The translations under genes and the position numbers were made by a program. From contig SFDM01000006.1 in NCBI GenBank assembly GCA_004558205.1, positions 1-64,000 of the forward strand: 64,000 nucleotides of DNA, in the 5' to 3' direction. The notes under the pieces are model-generated. The model was not told the origin of the DNA, did no database searches, and worked only from the letters and a program-made list of their open reading frames with translations. Of the stretch, positions 25,589 to 34,671 are shown piece by piece. The stretch is from Pyramidobacter piscolens (GTDB lineage: Bacteria; Synergistota; Synergistia; Synergistales; Dethiosulfovibrionaceae). The first letter of the stretch is position 1. Every line of letters begins with the position of its first letter.

Positions 25589-27130
25589 ATGAACAAAAAA
25601 GCACTTGTATTCTGTCTGGCGCTTGTTATGGCCTTCTCCACCACGGCCCTAGCCGAGCCGCGCGGTGAAACTCTCCGCGTGGGCGTCTCCATTGATGCAA
25701 AGAACTTCGATCCTCATAACTCGGTAGACACCTTTTCATATTCGATGCAAAAACAGATATACCAACCGCTCTTCACTGTGGACGGCAAGACCCGCAAACT
25801 TCAGCCCATCCTCGCCGAAAGCGTGGAAAGGCTTGATCCTTCCACTTACAAGTTTCACCTCCGCAGGGGCGTAAAGTTCCATAACGGCGAGGAATTCACT
25901 GCTGATGACGTGGTCTTCTCGCTGACTCGCGTGGCTGACCCCACCCGCTCCGTGTTCGCCAAATCCATGGGCATTTTGATCGACACCAAAGGTTTTGAGA
26001 TTATCGACAAGTACACGGTGATCGTCCGCACCAACGGCCCCGTGGGCGGTTGGCTCGATTCCATGAAGCACCCCTACGCTGGCATGCTCAACCGCAAGGC
26101 CGTCGAAGAGGCCGGGAAAGACTATTTCCGCAAACCCGTGGGAACAGGCCCTTATAAGTTCGTCAGCTGGAACAAGGGCGAAAAAGTGGAGATGGAAGCC
26201 TTTAAGGATTATTGGGGCGAGAAACCCTACGCGAAGAGAATAACTTTCGTGGTCCTTCCCGACGACAGCAGCAGAATCATCGCCCTCGAGACGGGAAAAG
26301 TGGACATGATCTACGCCGTTCCTCCCTCAGATTTCAGCCGCCTGATGGACAGCAAGACCGAGAAAGTGGTAAAAACTCCTGGACTGGTGCTCCTCCACAT
26401 CGCTATGAACACCCACAACCCCAAGCTCTCAGACCCACGAGTGCGCCGCGCCATTGAATACGGCATCAATAAAGAGGTCTACAACCAAGTCGTATACGAG
26501 GGCAACGCCATTGTTCCTCTTGGACCACTGCCCACCGCCTCATCATTCTTCCCCGATAACGCCAAGGCCTGGCCTTACGATCCCGAGAAGGCAAAACAGC
26601 TTCTGAAGGAAGCCGGCGTCATAGATTTGGAGCTGAATCTATGGGTCATGAACGCTTCGGACCGAATCAACGGCGCCACAGTTATCCAGAACATGTTGGC
26701 CCAGATCGGCGTCAAGGTCAACGTTACGGTGTACGAGAACGCCGTCATCAACGACCTGGTCCGCGAAGGAAAGCACGACATGTACATGGCTACATGGGGA
26801 ATGCAGAACTCCCGCGACGCCGGCACCTTCTGGCAGTTCCAGTTCGCAAAGTCTTCGATCGCTTCCACCAACACCGCTCGCTATGACGACGATCTGACGG
26901 ACAACCTGCTCAGACAAGCAAACCAATGCATCGATGAAAAACAGCGCAACGAGCTGTTCATGCAAATCTGGGATCGCATCAATGAGCTTCATCCATGGGT
27001 CTACCTGTCTCACGCCGAAGAGCTGAACGGAGCACAAAAGGACCTGATCGGCCTTGAAGACCTCTATGACGGCAAGATAAACTATCTCGGCAACCTCCAT
27101 TATCCTGAACAGAAACGCCTCAGCTTCTGA
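25589..27130 (+). CDS. ABC transporter substrate-binding protein, family 5 (peptide type), paralogue 2
   Basis: A 513-residue periplasmic protein with a signal peptide (cut after ALA near residue 22). It matches the protein at 27755 over its whole length, down to the C-terminal NYLGNLHYPEQKRL, so the two arose by a recent tandem duplication. The codon choices at equal residues have drifted: this copy uses more A/T-ending codons. Monocistronic; a GC-rich hairpin follows at 27159. Confidence 0.92.
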   Translation: MNKKALVFCLALVMAFSTTALAEPRGETLRVGVSIDAKNFDPHNSVDTFSYSMQKQIYQPLFTVDGKTRKLQPILAESVERLDPSTYKFHLRRGVKFHNGEEFTADDVVFSLTRVADPTRSVFAKSMGILIDTKGFEIIDKYTVIVRTNGPVGGWLDSMKHPYAGMLNRKAVEEAGKDYFRKPVGTGPYKFVSWNKGEKVEMEAFKDYWGEKPYAKRITFVVLPDDSSRIIALETGKVDMIYAVPPSDFSRLMDSKTEKVVKTPGLVLLHIAMNTHNPKLSDPRVRRAIEYGINKEVYNQVVYEGNAIVPLGPLPTASSFFPDNAKAWPYDPEKAKQLLKEAGVIDLELNLWVMNASDRINGATVIQNMLAQIGVKVNVTVYENAVINDLVREGKHDMYMATWGMQNSRDAGTFWQFQFAKSSIASTNTARYDDDLTDNLLRQANQCIDEKQRNELFMQIWDRINELHPWVYLSHAEELNGAQKDLIGLEDLYDGKINYLGNLHYPEQKRLSF

Positions 27131-27158
27131 AGAGATTTTACGGTAAAAGCATAAAAGA

Positions 27159-27192
27159 GCGGCGCTGAAGGGCTCGCCCCCTCCGGCGCCGC
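27159..27192 (+). other. GC-rich 3' hairpin after the binding-protein gene
   Basis: GCGGCGC faces GCGCCGC with inner GGGC/GCCC pairing and no T run. A similar hairpin follows the next paralogue at 29321. It may protect the mRNA 3' end. Confidence 0.55.
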
Positions 27193-27568
27193 AGACTCCC
27201 CTTCGCAACACACGCTAAAAAGGACCCATGAACAAAAGCAAATCCCGGCTACGGCTATTTCCGCTCAGGGAAGCACTTCGCATGATATACAATTTTTCTT
27301 AAAAATGCAAGGCAAAGAATACTATATTCCATCAATATCAAAACGAAAACCCCGAGCATGCAAAAAAGAATACTTCCGTTCCAGGTCATGGAGATCATGA
27401 AGCATAATCTGAAAATCTACATTAATTACAAATTAGAGTCGTAAAAAAAACAACAATAACGCAAAAAATAGCTACTTTTAAAGTTTAAAGTTAATAAAAG
27501 AACTTTTCCCCTCTTCTTTTGCCTCTTTCTTCCCCGTCGAAAAACTGATTATTTCCCCGGAGTGCTAG

Positions 27569-27596
27569 TTGCACTTTGCATATCTTCTGCTAGAAT
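27569..27596 (+). promoter_or_regulatory. Promoter of the ABC/peptidase operon
   Basis: TTGCAC and TAGAAT with a 16-base spacer (TTTGCATATCTTCTGC), the third member of the shared promoter type. Confidence 0.6.
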
Positions 27597-27754
27597 CAAG
27601 CCGTGAAATGGGATACTCTCTTTCACGGAGGATCCGACGACCTTTCTGCCGTTTTGCTCGACAGCGATGTGATAGGGGGAGCCCATCCAGTAAGGCCGCA
27701 TGAAATGAGCTCGCAAGATCCTAAAAATATTGTCAGAAGAAAGGGGCACTTGTA

Positions 27755-29290
27755 ATGAACAAAAAAGCACTCGCACTCTGCCTGGCGCTCGTCATGGCGA
27801 TTCCCTTCGCCGCAGCCGCCGCACCCCGCGGCGAAGAACTCCGCGTGGGCGTATCCATCGACGCGAAGAACTTCGACCCTCAGAATTCGGTGGACACCTT
27901 CTCCTATTCGATGCAGAAACAGATTTACGAACCTCTCTTTACCGTGGACGGAAAGACCCGCCAGCTTGTGCCGGTCCTCGCCGAAAGCGTGGAAATGCTC
28001 GACCCGTCGACCTACAAGTTCCACCTTCGCAAGGGCGTGAAGTTCCACAACGGCGAGGAATTCACCGCCGACGACGTGGTCTTCTCCCTGACCAGAGTGA
28101 CCGACAAGAGCCGCTCCGTGTTCGCTAAATCCAAGGGCGTCTGGATTGATCCCAAGGGTTTCGAGGTCATCGACAAGTACACAGTGATCGTCCGCACAAA
28201 CGGCCCCGTCGGCGGTTGGCTTGGCTCCATGAAGCACCCCTACGCCACCATACTGAACCGCAAGGCCGTCGAGGCGGCAGGCAAGGACTATTTCCGCCAG
28301 CCTGTCGGAACCGGCCCCTACAAGTTCGTCAGCTGGACCAAGGGCGAGAAGGTCGAATTTGAAGCCTTCGCGGACTACTGGGGAGAAAAGCCCTACGCCA
28401 AGAAAATGACTTTCGTGGTCCTTCCCGACGACAGCAGCCGCGTTATCGCTCTTGAAACCGGCAAGGTGGACATGATCTATGCCGTTCCTCCCGCCGATTT
28501 CGACCGTCTCCAGGACAGCGACAGGGTGAAAGTGGTCAAGGCCCCCGGCCTCGTGCTCCTCCACCTCGCCATGAACGTCCACAGCCCCAAGCTCAGCGAT
28601 CCCCGCGTGCGCCTCGCCATTGAATACGGCATCAACAAGGAAGCCTACAACCAGGTCGTTTACGGCGGCAACGCCATCGTCCCCAAAGGCCCGCTTCCCA
28701 CGGCCTGCTCTTTCTTCCCCGCCGACGCTAAGGCCTGGCCCTATGACCCCGAAAAGGCCAAACAGCTCCTGAAGGAAGCCGGCGTCAAGGACCTGGAGCT
28801 GAACCTCTGGGTCATGAACGCTTCGGACCGAATCAACGGCGCCACGGTCATCCAGAACATGCTTGCCCAGATCGGCATCAAGGTCAAGGTCACCGTCTAC
28901 GAGAACGCCGTCATCAACGACAAGGTCCGCGAGGGCAACCACGATATGTACCTGGCTACCTGGGGAATGCAGACGAACCGCGACGCCGGCATCTACTGGC
29001 AGTCCCAGTTCACCAAGTCTTCAATCGCTTCGACCAACTCCGCCCGCTACGACGACGATCTGACGGACAAGCTGATCGACGAGGCCACCAAATGCACCGA
29101 CGAAAAGCAGCGCGACGAGCTGTTCATGCAGATCTGGAACCGCATTAACGAGCTCCATCCCTGGGTTTACATGTCCCACGCCGAAGAGCTGAACGGAGGC
29201 CAGAAAGACCTGGTCGGCCTTGAAGACCTCTATGACGGCAAGGTGAACTATCTTGGCAACGTGCACTATCCGGAGCAGAAGCGCCTTTAA
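27755..29290 (+). CDS. ABC transporter substrate-binding protein, family 5 (peptide type), paralogue 3
   Basis: A 511-residue periplasmic binding protein with a signal peptide (cut after AAA near residue 22). It shares GVSIDAKNFDPQNSVDTFSY and KPVGTGPYKF-type blocks with its paralogues. It is the first gene of a long plus-strand operon that continues with two permeases and two ATPases, so it is the likely cognate binding protein. GGGGCAC-type spacing before the ATG is ordinary. Strict GC-rich codon use contrasts with the copy upstream. Confidence 0.93.
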   Translation: MNKKALALCLALVMAIPFAAAAAPRGEELRVGVSIDAKNFDPQNSVDTFSYSMQKQIYEPLFTVDGKTRQLVPVLAESVEMLDPSTYKFHLRKGVKFHNGEEFTADDVVFSLTRVTDKSRSVFAKSKGVWIDPKGFEVIDKYTVIVRTNGPVGGWLGSMKHPYATILNRKAVEAAGKDYFRQPVGTGPYKFVSWTKGEKVEFEAFADYWGEKPYAKKMTFVVLPDDSSRVIALETGKVDMIYAVPPADFDRLQDSDRVKVVKAPGLVLLHLAMNVHSPKLSDPRVRLAIEYGINKEAYNQVVYGGNAIVPKGPLPTACSFFPADAKAWPYDPEKAKQLLKEAGVKDLELNLWVMNASDRINGATVIQNMLAQIGIKVKVTVYENAVINDKVREGNHDMYLATWGMQTNRDAGIYWQSQFTKSSIASTNSARYDDDLTDKLIDEATKCTDEKQRDELFMQIWNRINELHPWVYMSHAEELNGGQKDLVGLEDLYDGKVNYLGNVHYPEQKRL

Positions 29291-29320
29291 AGGGAGTTTC
29301 CCGCAAAGGCTCTGAAAAAA

Positions 29321-29354
29321 GCGGCGCCGGAGGCCCTATTTTCCCCGGCGCCGC
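29321..29354 (+). other. Intercistronic GC-rich hairpin
   Basis: GCGGCGCCGG pairs with CCGGCGCCGC around a 14-base loop, with no T run. It probably raises binding-protein mRNA levels over the downstream permeases, as in many ABC operons. Confidence 0.65.
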
Positions 29355-29443
29355 GGCGTCATCATCTCAAGAGGACTCCCCCTCATCGCACTCATAGAAT
29401 TGTTCCCTGAACAAAACCAAATTGAGAAAAAGGAGATGCTCCT

Positions 29444-30367
29444 GTGCTCAAGTATGCATTGCGAAGAATTTTACAGCTGATCCCAATCATTCTCAGCGTG
29501 ATGTTCATCCTGTTCACGCTGCTTTATTTCACTCCCGGCGATCCCGCCCGCATCGCTCTGGGAGAGGAAGCCACGCCAGAAGCGGTGGCCTCCTTCCGTG
29601 AGGAACATGGTTTGGACGCGCCGTTTTTTGTTCAGTTCGGACGTTATGTCTATAACGCCGTGGTCCACTTCGACCTGGGCTATTCCTACTCGATGAAGAG
29701 CTCCGTCTCCATGGAACTGGCCATCAGAATTCCCACGACCATGAAGCTGGCTTTTTCAGCGGTCCTGTTCAGCACCCTGATAGGGCTGCCTCTCGGCATT
29801 ATCTGCGCCATACGTCAGTATTCGATTCTGGACAGCGTAGTCACCCTTTTTACGCTGCTCGGAGTATCTATGCCCACCTTCTGGACGGGGCTGCTGCTGA
29901 TCCTCGCCTTCTCAGTCAACCTCGGCTGGCTGCCCTCCATGGGCTTCGACACGCTGAGCGAAATGGTCCTGCCCGTGGTCACGCTTTCAGGCTCGTCCAC
30001 GGCGCTCTTTGCCCGCATGACCCGCTCGAGCATGCTTGAAGTCATTAAATCGGACTATATCAGGACCGCCCGGGCCAAAGGACAAATAGAGCGGGTCGTC
30101 ATTTGGAAGCACGCTCTGCCCAACGCCATGATCCCCATCATGACCATCGTCAGCATGCAGTTCGGAGTCCTGCTCGGCGGCTCCATCGTCACGGAAGCCA
30201 TCTTCTCCATTTCCGGCGTGGGACGGCTTATGCTGGAAGCCATCAAGATGAGAGACTACCCGATCATCCAAGGCGGCGTCCTGTTCATTTCCATCGCTTT
30301 CAGCTTCATCAACCTGGCGGTCGACCTCTTGTACGCGGTCGTCGATCCCCGCATTCACGTCAAGTAA
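29444..30367 (+). CDS. Peptide ABC transporter permease (DppB/OppB type)
   Basis: A 307-residue inner-membrane protein with six predicted helices. It has the DppB-type N-terminus (RRILQLIPIILSVMFILF, then FTPGDPAR) and the EAA coupling loop near residues 205-220 (IRTARAKGQIERVVIWKHALPNA). A GTG start is preceded by AAGGAG 8 bases upstream. It forms the transmembrane channel with the next gene, for import of peptides or similar cations. Confidence 0.94.
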   Translation: MLKYALRRILQLIPIILSVMFILFTLLYFTPGDPARIALGEEATPEAVASFREEHGLDAPFFVQFGRYVYNAVVHFDLGYSYSMKSSVSMELAIRIPTTMKLAFSAVLFSTLIGLPLGIICAIRQYSILDSVVTLFTLLGVSMPTFWTGLLLILAFSVNLGWLPSMGFDTLSEMVLPVVTLSGSSTALFARMTRSSMLEVIKSDYIRTARAKGQIERVVIWKHALPNAMIPIMTIVSMQFGVLLGGSIVTEAIFSISGVGRLMLEAIKMRDYPIIQGGVLFISIAFSFINLAVDLLYAVVDPRIHVK

Positions 30368-30382
30368 GGAGGCGCCGACGCT

Positions 30383-31234
30383 ATGTCTGAAAACAATTCA
30401 ATGCTGAAATACACGCTTATACGCCTGCGCCGAAACTACCTGGCCCTCTTCGGGCTTTTCATCCTGCTGGTTCTGATCTTCACGGCCATTTTCGCCGAAC
30501 ACCTGGCTCCCTTCGGCTACGCCGAACAGGACTACATGATGATCCGCAAGGCGCCGACGGCCCTGCACCTCCTCGGCACCGATGAATTCGGCCGCGACAT
30601 TCTGAGCCGCCTGATCTACGGTTCCAGGATCTCCCTGCAGGTCGGCCTGATCGCCGTTTCCATCTCTTTGATCGTGGGCGGCCTGATCGGCGCGATTTCC
30701 GGCTACTTCGGCGGCAGGCTGGGCGCTTTCCTGATGCGCCTCATGGACATCCAGCTGGCGATCCCCACCATTTTGATGGCCATCGTGATTTCCTCGGTTC
30801 TCGGGCCTGGATTGGTCAACCTGATGGTGGCCGTGGGCATCACGTCGATTCCGAAGTTCGCCCGGCTTACCCGCGCCTCAGTGCTTTCGGTCAAGGACAT
30901 GGAATTCATCGAAGCCGCCCGCGCCATGGGTGCGTCCCATACGCGCATCATCTGTCTCTACATCCTTCCCAACTGTGCGGCGCCGCTCATCGTCCAGTCC
31001 ACTCTGAGCGTGGCCAACGCGATCCTGTTCGCGGCGACGCTGAGCTTCCTCGGCCTGGGCATCCAGCCTCCCTACCCCGAGTGGGGCGGAATGCTGTCCG
31101 CGGCGCGTCCCTATCTGAGAAACAGCGCCTACATGAGCATTTTCCCCGGACTGGCTATCATGTTCACAATCCTGGCGCTGAACTTCCTCGGCGACGGCCT
31201 TCGCGACGCTCTGGACCCCAAACAGAAGAGATAG
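30383..31234 (+). CDS. Peptide ABC transporter permease (DppC/OppC type)
   Basis: A 283-residue partner permease. It has the LGTDEFGRDILSRLIYGSRISL block typical of DppC and an EAA loop around FIEAARAMGASHTRIICLYILPN. It lies 15 bases after the first permease with AAGGAGG before its ATG. Same operon. Confidence 0.94.
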   Translation: MSENNSMLKYTLIRLRRNYLALFGLFILLVLIFTAIFAEHLAPFGYAEQDYMMIRKAPTALHLLGTDEFGRDILSRLIYGSRISLQVGLIAVSISLIVGGLIGAISGYFGGRLGAFLMRLMDIQLAIPTILMAIVISSVLGPGLVNLMVAVGITSIPKFARLTRASVLSVKDMEFIEAARAMGASHTRIICLYILPNCAAPLIVQSTLSVANAILFAATLSFLGLGIQPPYPEWGGMLSAARPYLRNSAYMSIFPGLAIMFTILALNFLGDGLRDALDPKQKR

Positions 31235-31243
31235 GTGACTACT

Positions 31244-32257
31244 ATGACCGATAAAAAAGATTTACTCCTCGACATTAAAAACCTTTCTGTGCAGTTCAAC
31301 ACCGACTCGGGCATCGTCAAAGCCGTAAACCACCTGAACCTTTCCCTTGAACGCGGCAAGGCCCTGGGCTTCGTCGGCGAGACGGGCGCCGGCAAGACGA
31401 CCACCGCCCTGGCGATCCTCCAGCTGATCCAGTCGCCTCCCGGCGAGATTACCAGCGGCGAGATCCTCTACAACGGGCAGGACGTCCGCAAAATGACCGA
31501 GGCGGAGAAGCGCCGCGTCCGCGGCGGAGAAATCGCCATGATTTTCCAGGATCCCATGACGTCGCTGAACCCCATCATGACCGTGGAGGAACAGATCATG
31601 GAAATGGTGTCCCTGCACTCCCACCTGAAGGGCTCGGAAGCCCGCGAACGCGCTCATGAGATGCTGCGCCTCGTGGGGATCCGTCCCGAGCGCGCCGGCG
31701 ATTACCCCCACCAGTTCTCCGGCGGCATGCGTCAGCGTGTGGGCATCGCCATCGCCCTGGCCTGCAAGCCTCAGCTTCTGATCGCCGACGAGCCTACCAC
31801 GGCGCTGGACGTGACGATCCAGGCTCAGGTCCTCGAACTGATCAAGGAGCTGCAGAGCAAAGTCCGCACATCCATGCTGCTGATCACCCATGATCTCGGC
31901 ATCGTAGCCGAAACCTGTGACGACGTGGCGATCATGTACGCGGGGCACCTGGTGGAGTACGCCGACATCAACTCGCTCTACAACCATCCCATGCACCCCT
32001 ACACGCAGGGGCTTTTCAACGCCGTTCCCGACCTTGAAAGTCCGCTCGGCGGAAAACTTGCCGTCATCCCTGGACTTCCGCCCGACCCCACGAACCTCCC
32101 CTCAGGATGCAGTTTCTCGCCGCGCTGTCCCTATGCGCAGCCAATCTGCCATGAAAGAGCCTGCGGCATGCACGAAATAGAGCCCGGGCATTTTGTCGAC
32201 TGCCATTTCCCGCTGGGACGCGCCAGCGGCGCTCAGACTTCAGAGGAGGCAAAATAA
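31244..32257 (+). CDS. Peptide ABC transporter ATPase (DppD/OppD type)
   Basis: A 337-residue ATPase. Walker A is GETGAGKTT, the signature is FSGGMRQRV, Walker B is LLIADEPTTALD, and the oligopeptide-type C-terminal extension carries four Cys (CSFSPRCPYAQPICHE), which can bind an iron-sulfur cluster or metal. I chose the ATG at 31244, with AGGTGA 5 bases upstream, over a GTG at 31235. Confidence 0.94.
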   Translation: MTDKKDLLLDIKNLSVQFNTDSGIVKAVNHLNLSLERGKALGFVGETGAGKTTTALAILQLIQSPPGEITSGEILYNGQDVRKMTEAEKRRVRGGEIAMIFQDPMTSLNPIMTVEEQIMEMVSLHSHLKGSEARERAHEMLRLVGIRPERAGDYPHQFSGGMRQRVGIAIALACKPQLLIADEPTTALDVTIQAQVLELIKELQSKVRTSMLLITHDLGIVAETCDDVAIMYAGHLVEYADINSLYNHPMHPYTQGLFNAVPDLESPLGGKLAVIPGLPPDPTNLPSGCSFSPRCPYAQPICHERACGMHEIEPGHFVDCHFPLGRASGAQTSEEAK

Positions 32258-33273
32258 TGAGCGACTGCACGAACATGACGAAGAACCAGGATAACGCCGC
32301 CTCAAATAAGGAGATCCTGCTGGATATCCGCCATCTGAAGAAATACTTCAACGTCTCCGGAGGGCTGCTTCACGCCGTGGACGACGTGTCCCTCACGATC
32401 CCCCGCGGCAAGACGCTGGGGCTGGTCGGAGAGTCGGGCTGCGGCAAGTCCACGCTCGGCCGCGTCGTCATCGGCCTGATCGAAGCTACGGGCGGCGAGG
32501 TCTTCTTCAACGGCGAGGACTCCCTGAAATTCAACGGCGAGAAACGGGCGCAGTTTCGCCGCAACGCTCAGATCGTCTTTCAGGATCCCTTTTCGTCTCT
32601 CAACCCCAGAATGTCGGTCTCACAACTGATCTCGGAGCCGCTGATCATCAATAAAGCCTGCGCAAACCGCCACGAGCTGGACAAAAAAGTAGCCTCGCTG
32701 ATGGATATCGTCGGACTGGCGTCGCGCCTGACCACATCCTTCCCCCACGAGCTGGACGGCGGACGCCGCCAGAGGATCGGCATTGCGCGCGCTTTGGCGC
32801 TGGACCCCCAGTTTATCGTCCTCGACGAGCCAGTTTCGGCGCTGGACGTCTGCATTCAGGCCCAGGTGCTGAACCTGCTGGACGAGCTGAAAGAGGAAAA
32901 GGGCTACACCTATCTGTTCATTTCCCACAACCTGAGCGTGGTGCGCTACGTCTCCGACGAAGTGGCCGTGATGTACCTGGGGCAGGTCGTGGAAAAGGCC
33001 GACAACACGGTGCTGTTTAAAGAACCGCTCCATCCCTACACCCAGGCACTGCTTTCGGCGGTTCCCGTGGCGAGGATCGGAGCAAAAAAGCAGAGAATCC
33101 TCCTCGAAGGCGACGTTCCCAGCCCCGTGAATCCGCCCAAGGGCTGCCGCTTCGCGGGACGTTGCGCCTACCGTCAGGAAATCTGCGCCGCGCAAACGCC
33201 CCCTCTGGTGGAAGTCGAAAACGGGCATTTCGTGGCCTGCCACTGCACAAGAAACCTGAGGGCCCATGACTAA
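32257..33273 (+). CDS. Peptide ABC transporter ATPase (DppF/OppF type)
   Basis: A 338-residue second ATPase of the transporter. Walker A is GESGCGKST, Walker B is FIVLDEPVSALD, and the C-terminal Cys cluster is CRFAGRCAYRQEIC. The signature region reads LDGGRRQRI, so the usual first Ser of SGG is Asp, a small oddity shared with some family members. Its ATG shares one base with the previous stop codon. Confidence 0.93.
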   Translation: MSDCTNMTKNQDNAASNKEILLDIRHLKKYFNVSGGLLHAVDDVSLTIPRGKTLGLVGESGCGKSTLGRVVIGLIEATGGEVFFNGEDSLKFNGEKRAQFRRNAQIVFQDPFSSLNPRMSVSQLISEPLIINKACANRHELDKKVASLMDIVGLASRLTTSFPHELDGGRRQRIGIARALALDPQFIVLDEPVSALDVCIQAQVLNLLDELKEEKGYTYLFISHNLSVVRYVSDEVAVMYLGQVVEKADNTVLFKEPLHPYTQALLSAVPVARIGAKKQRILLEGDVPSPVNPPKGCRFAGRCAYRQEICAAQTPPLVEVENGHFVACHCTRNLRAHD

Positions 33274-33886
33274 ACCAGAAAGGCAGAGCTCCGCTAGCCC
33301 TGAGGCGGCTCAGTCCGCCTCGGAACAGGCCCGGACTCTGCGGTGGTTCTGCGGAGTCCCCGTGTTCGCCAATCCGCTGATCCTGCTGGATCTGCTTTCC
33401 GCCTCGGCGCTTCTGTGGTTCGGGACGGTCCTGGCCATGGCCGCGGCGCAGAGGATCTTCGGCGGCGCTCTTCATGGCGAGCACCTCAGGGCGGCGTCTA
33501 TTTTCGCGTCCTATCTGGCTGCGGCGCTGGCCTGCCTCTTCGCCGGCGTCAGCGTCATCTTTTACAGACAGGGCTACGCCGTGCTCTACCGATTCGAAAA
33601 AGCGGGCCTTTTCTCCGAAACCATGAGAATTTCCGGCCCTTCGGGCGGTTCGCTGCTGAACCGCCTTCCCTTTGCCGTACGCGGCGACTTGAACCCAGCC
33701 CGCAGCGTAACCAAGGAAATTGAGTGGGAGGACGTGCTCGAGGTCAAACCTCTGGCGGAACTGCGCGTCCTGCTGCTCAAGGGCAAGTGGAGCACGCTGA
33801 TGCGGGTCTACTGTCCTGACGAGAAAATCTTCAAGGAAGCCTTTAATTTCGCGAGAGAACAGGTGAGTTTTTATGGAAAAAAATGA
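33266..33886 (+). CDS. Membrane protein of unknown function in the ABC operon
   Basis: A 206-residue protein with two hydrophobic helices (about 38-62 and 75-100) and a C-terminal cytosolic part of about 100 residues (from RFEKAG to the end) that looks beta-rich. It overlaps the ATPase gene by 8 bases and the GntR gene by 14, so it is translationally coupled to both. I recognise no family. It could modulate the transporter or anchor it. Confidence 0.7.
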   Translation: MTKPERQSSASPEAAQSASEQARTLRWFCGVPVFANPLILLDLLSASALLWFGTVLAMAAAQRIFGGALHGEHLRAASIFASYLAAALACLFAGVSVIFYRQGYAVLYRFEKAGLFSETMRISGPSGGSLLNRLPFAVRGDLNPARSVTKEIEWEDVLEVKPLAELRVLLLKGKWSTLMRVYCPDEKIFKEAFNFAREQVSFYGKK

Positions 33887-34592
33887 AAAACTGACCATGA
33901 ACGAACGAGTGTACACATGCCTCCGCGACGACATCCTGAAAGGGCGCTACCAGGACGGCCAGCAGCTTCGCCAGTATGAGCTGGCGGCGCAGTACAACGT
34001 GAGCAGGATCCCCGTGCGCGAGGCGCTGATGCAGCTTTCGAGCGAGGGGCTGGTGAGCATAATCCCCTACAAGGGCGCCGTGGTCGCTTCTTTCTCGATC
34101 GAAGAGCTCCACGAGATCTTCGAGATACGCTACGCTCTTGAATCGCTGATGCTACGCTATGTGGTGGACAACATGACCGACCAGGACGCCGAGAGAATCC
34201 ACCAAGTTCTTCTGCTCTCCACCCAAAAGCTTTATGACCCCGACGAGAAGAAGAGGAACATGAACTGGGATTTCCACAAGGCGCTCTACGAAGTGGGCAG
34301 AAAAGAGCGCCTCATGGAACTGATCGAGGCTCAATACGCCCGAGTGGACCGCTACATCAAGGTAGACATCAGCCTTCCCAACGTCCAGGAAAAGGCCCTG
34401 CAGGACCATGAGGCCATCTTGGAGGCCTGCCGCGCGGGAGACACCGTGGAGGCCACGGTGCTCCTGCACGAACACATGTGCGTCGCCTGCGACCGGCTAA
34501 ACAGGCTGATCGCCAACGCCACTCCCGGACAGACTCCCGAGCGCCGCCTCTCCCTGATCCCGCCGCGGATAAAACGACGCAAAAGTAGCTGA
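33873..34592 (+). CDS. GntR-family regulator, FCD subfamily, paralogue 2
   Basis: A 239-residue regulator with winged HTH (RQYELAAQYNVSRIPVREAL) and FCD domain (NWDFHKALYEVGRKERLMEL), very like the protein at 22732. The recognition helices are nearly identical (SRIPVREALxQLSSEGLV), so both may bind the same DNA motif. It sits inside the transporter operon, overlapping the gene before it. It probably senses an amino acid or related acid. Confidence 0.92.
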   Translation: MEKNEKLTMNERVYTCLRDDILKGRYQDGQQLRQYELAAQYNVSRIPVREALMQLSSEGLVSIIPYKGAVVASFSIEELHEIFEIRYALESLMLRYVVDNMTDQDAERIHQVLLLSTQKLYDPDEKKRNMNWDFHKALYEVGRKERLMELIEAQYARVDRYIKVDISLPNVQEKALQDHEAILEACRAGDTVEATVLLHEHMCVACDRLNRLIANATPGQTPERRLSLIPPRIKRRKSS

Positions 34593-34611
34593 CTTTAAAA
34601 AATATCGTTAA

Positions 34612-34643
34612 AAACTTTGAGTTTTTTACTCAAAGCTCTTTAA
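34612..34643 (+). terminator. Weak intergenic hairpin
   Basis: CTTTGAGT pairs with ACTCAAAG around a T-rich loop and is followed by CTCTTT. It may give partial termination between the GntR and UroD-like genes. Confidence 0.4.
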
Positions 34644-34671
34644 AAAAAACATTTTGGAGGTTATGATAGCC

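Larger units (their letters stand above)
27131..27754. other. Intergenic region between duplicated binding-protein genes
   Basis: 624 bases. After the hairpin at 27159 the DNA turns AT-rich, with a TATACAA heptamer at 27286, and ends with the promoter at 27569. I see no supported open frame. Confidence 0.5.
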
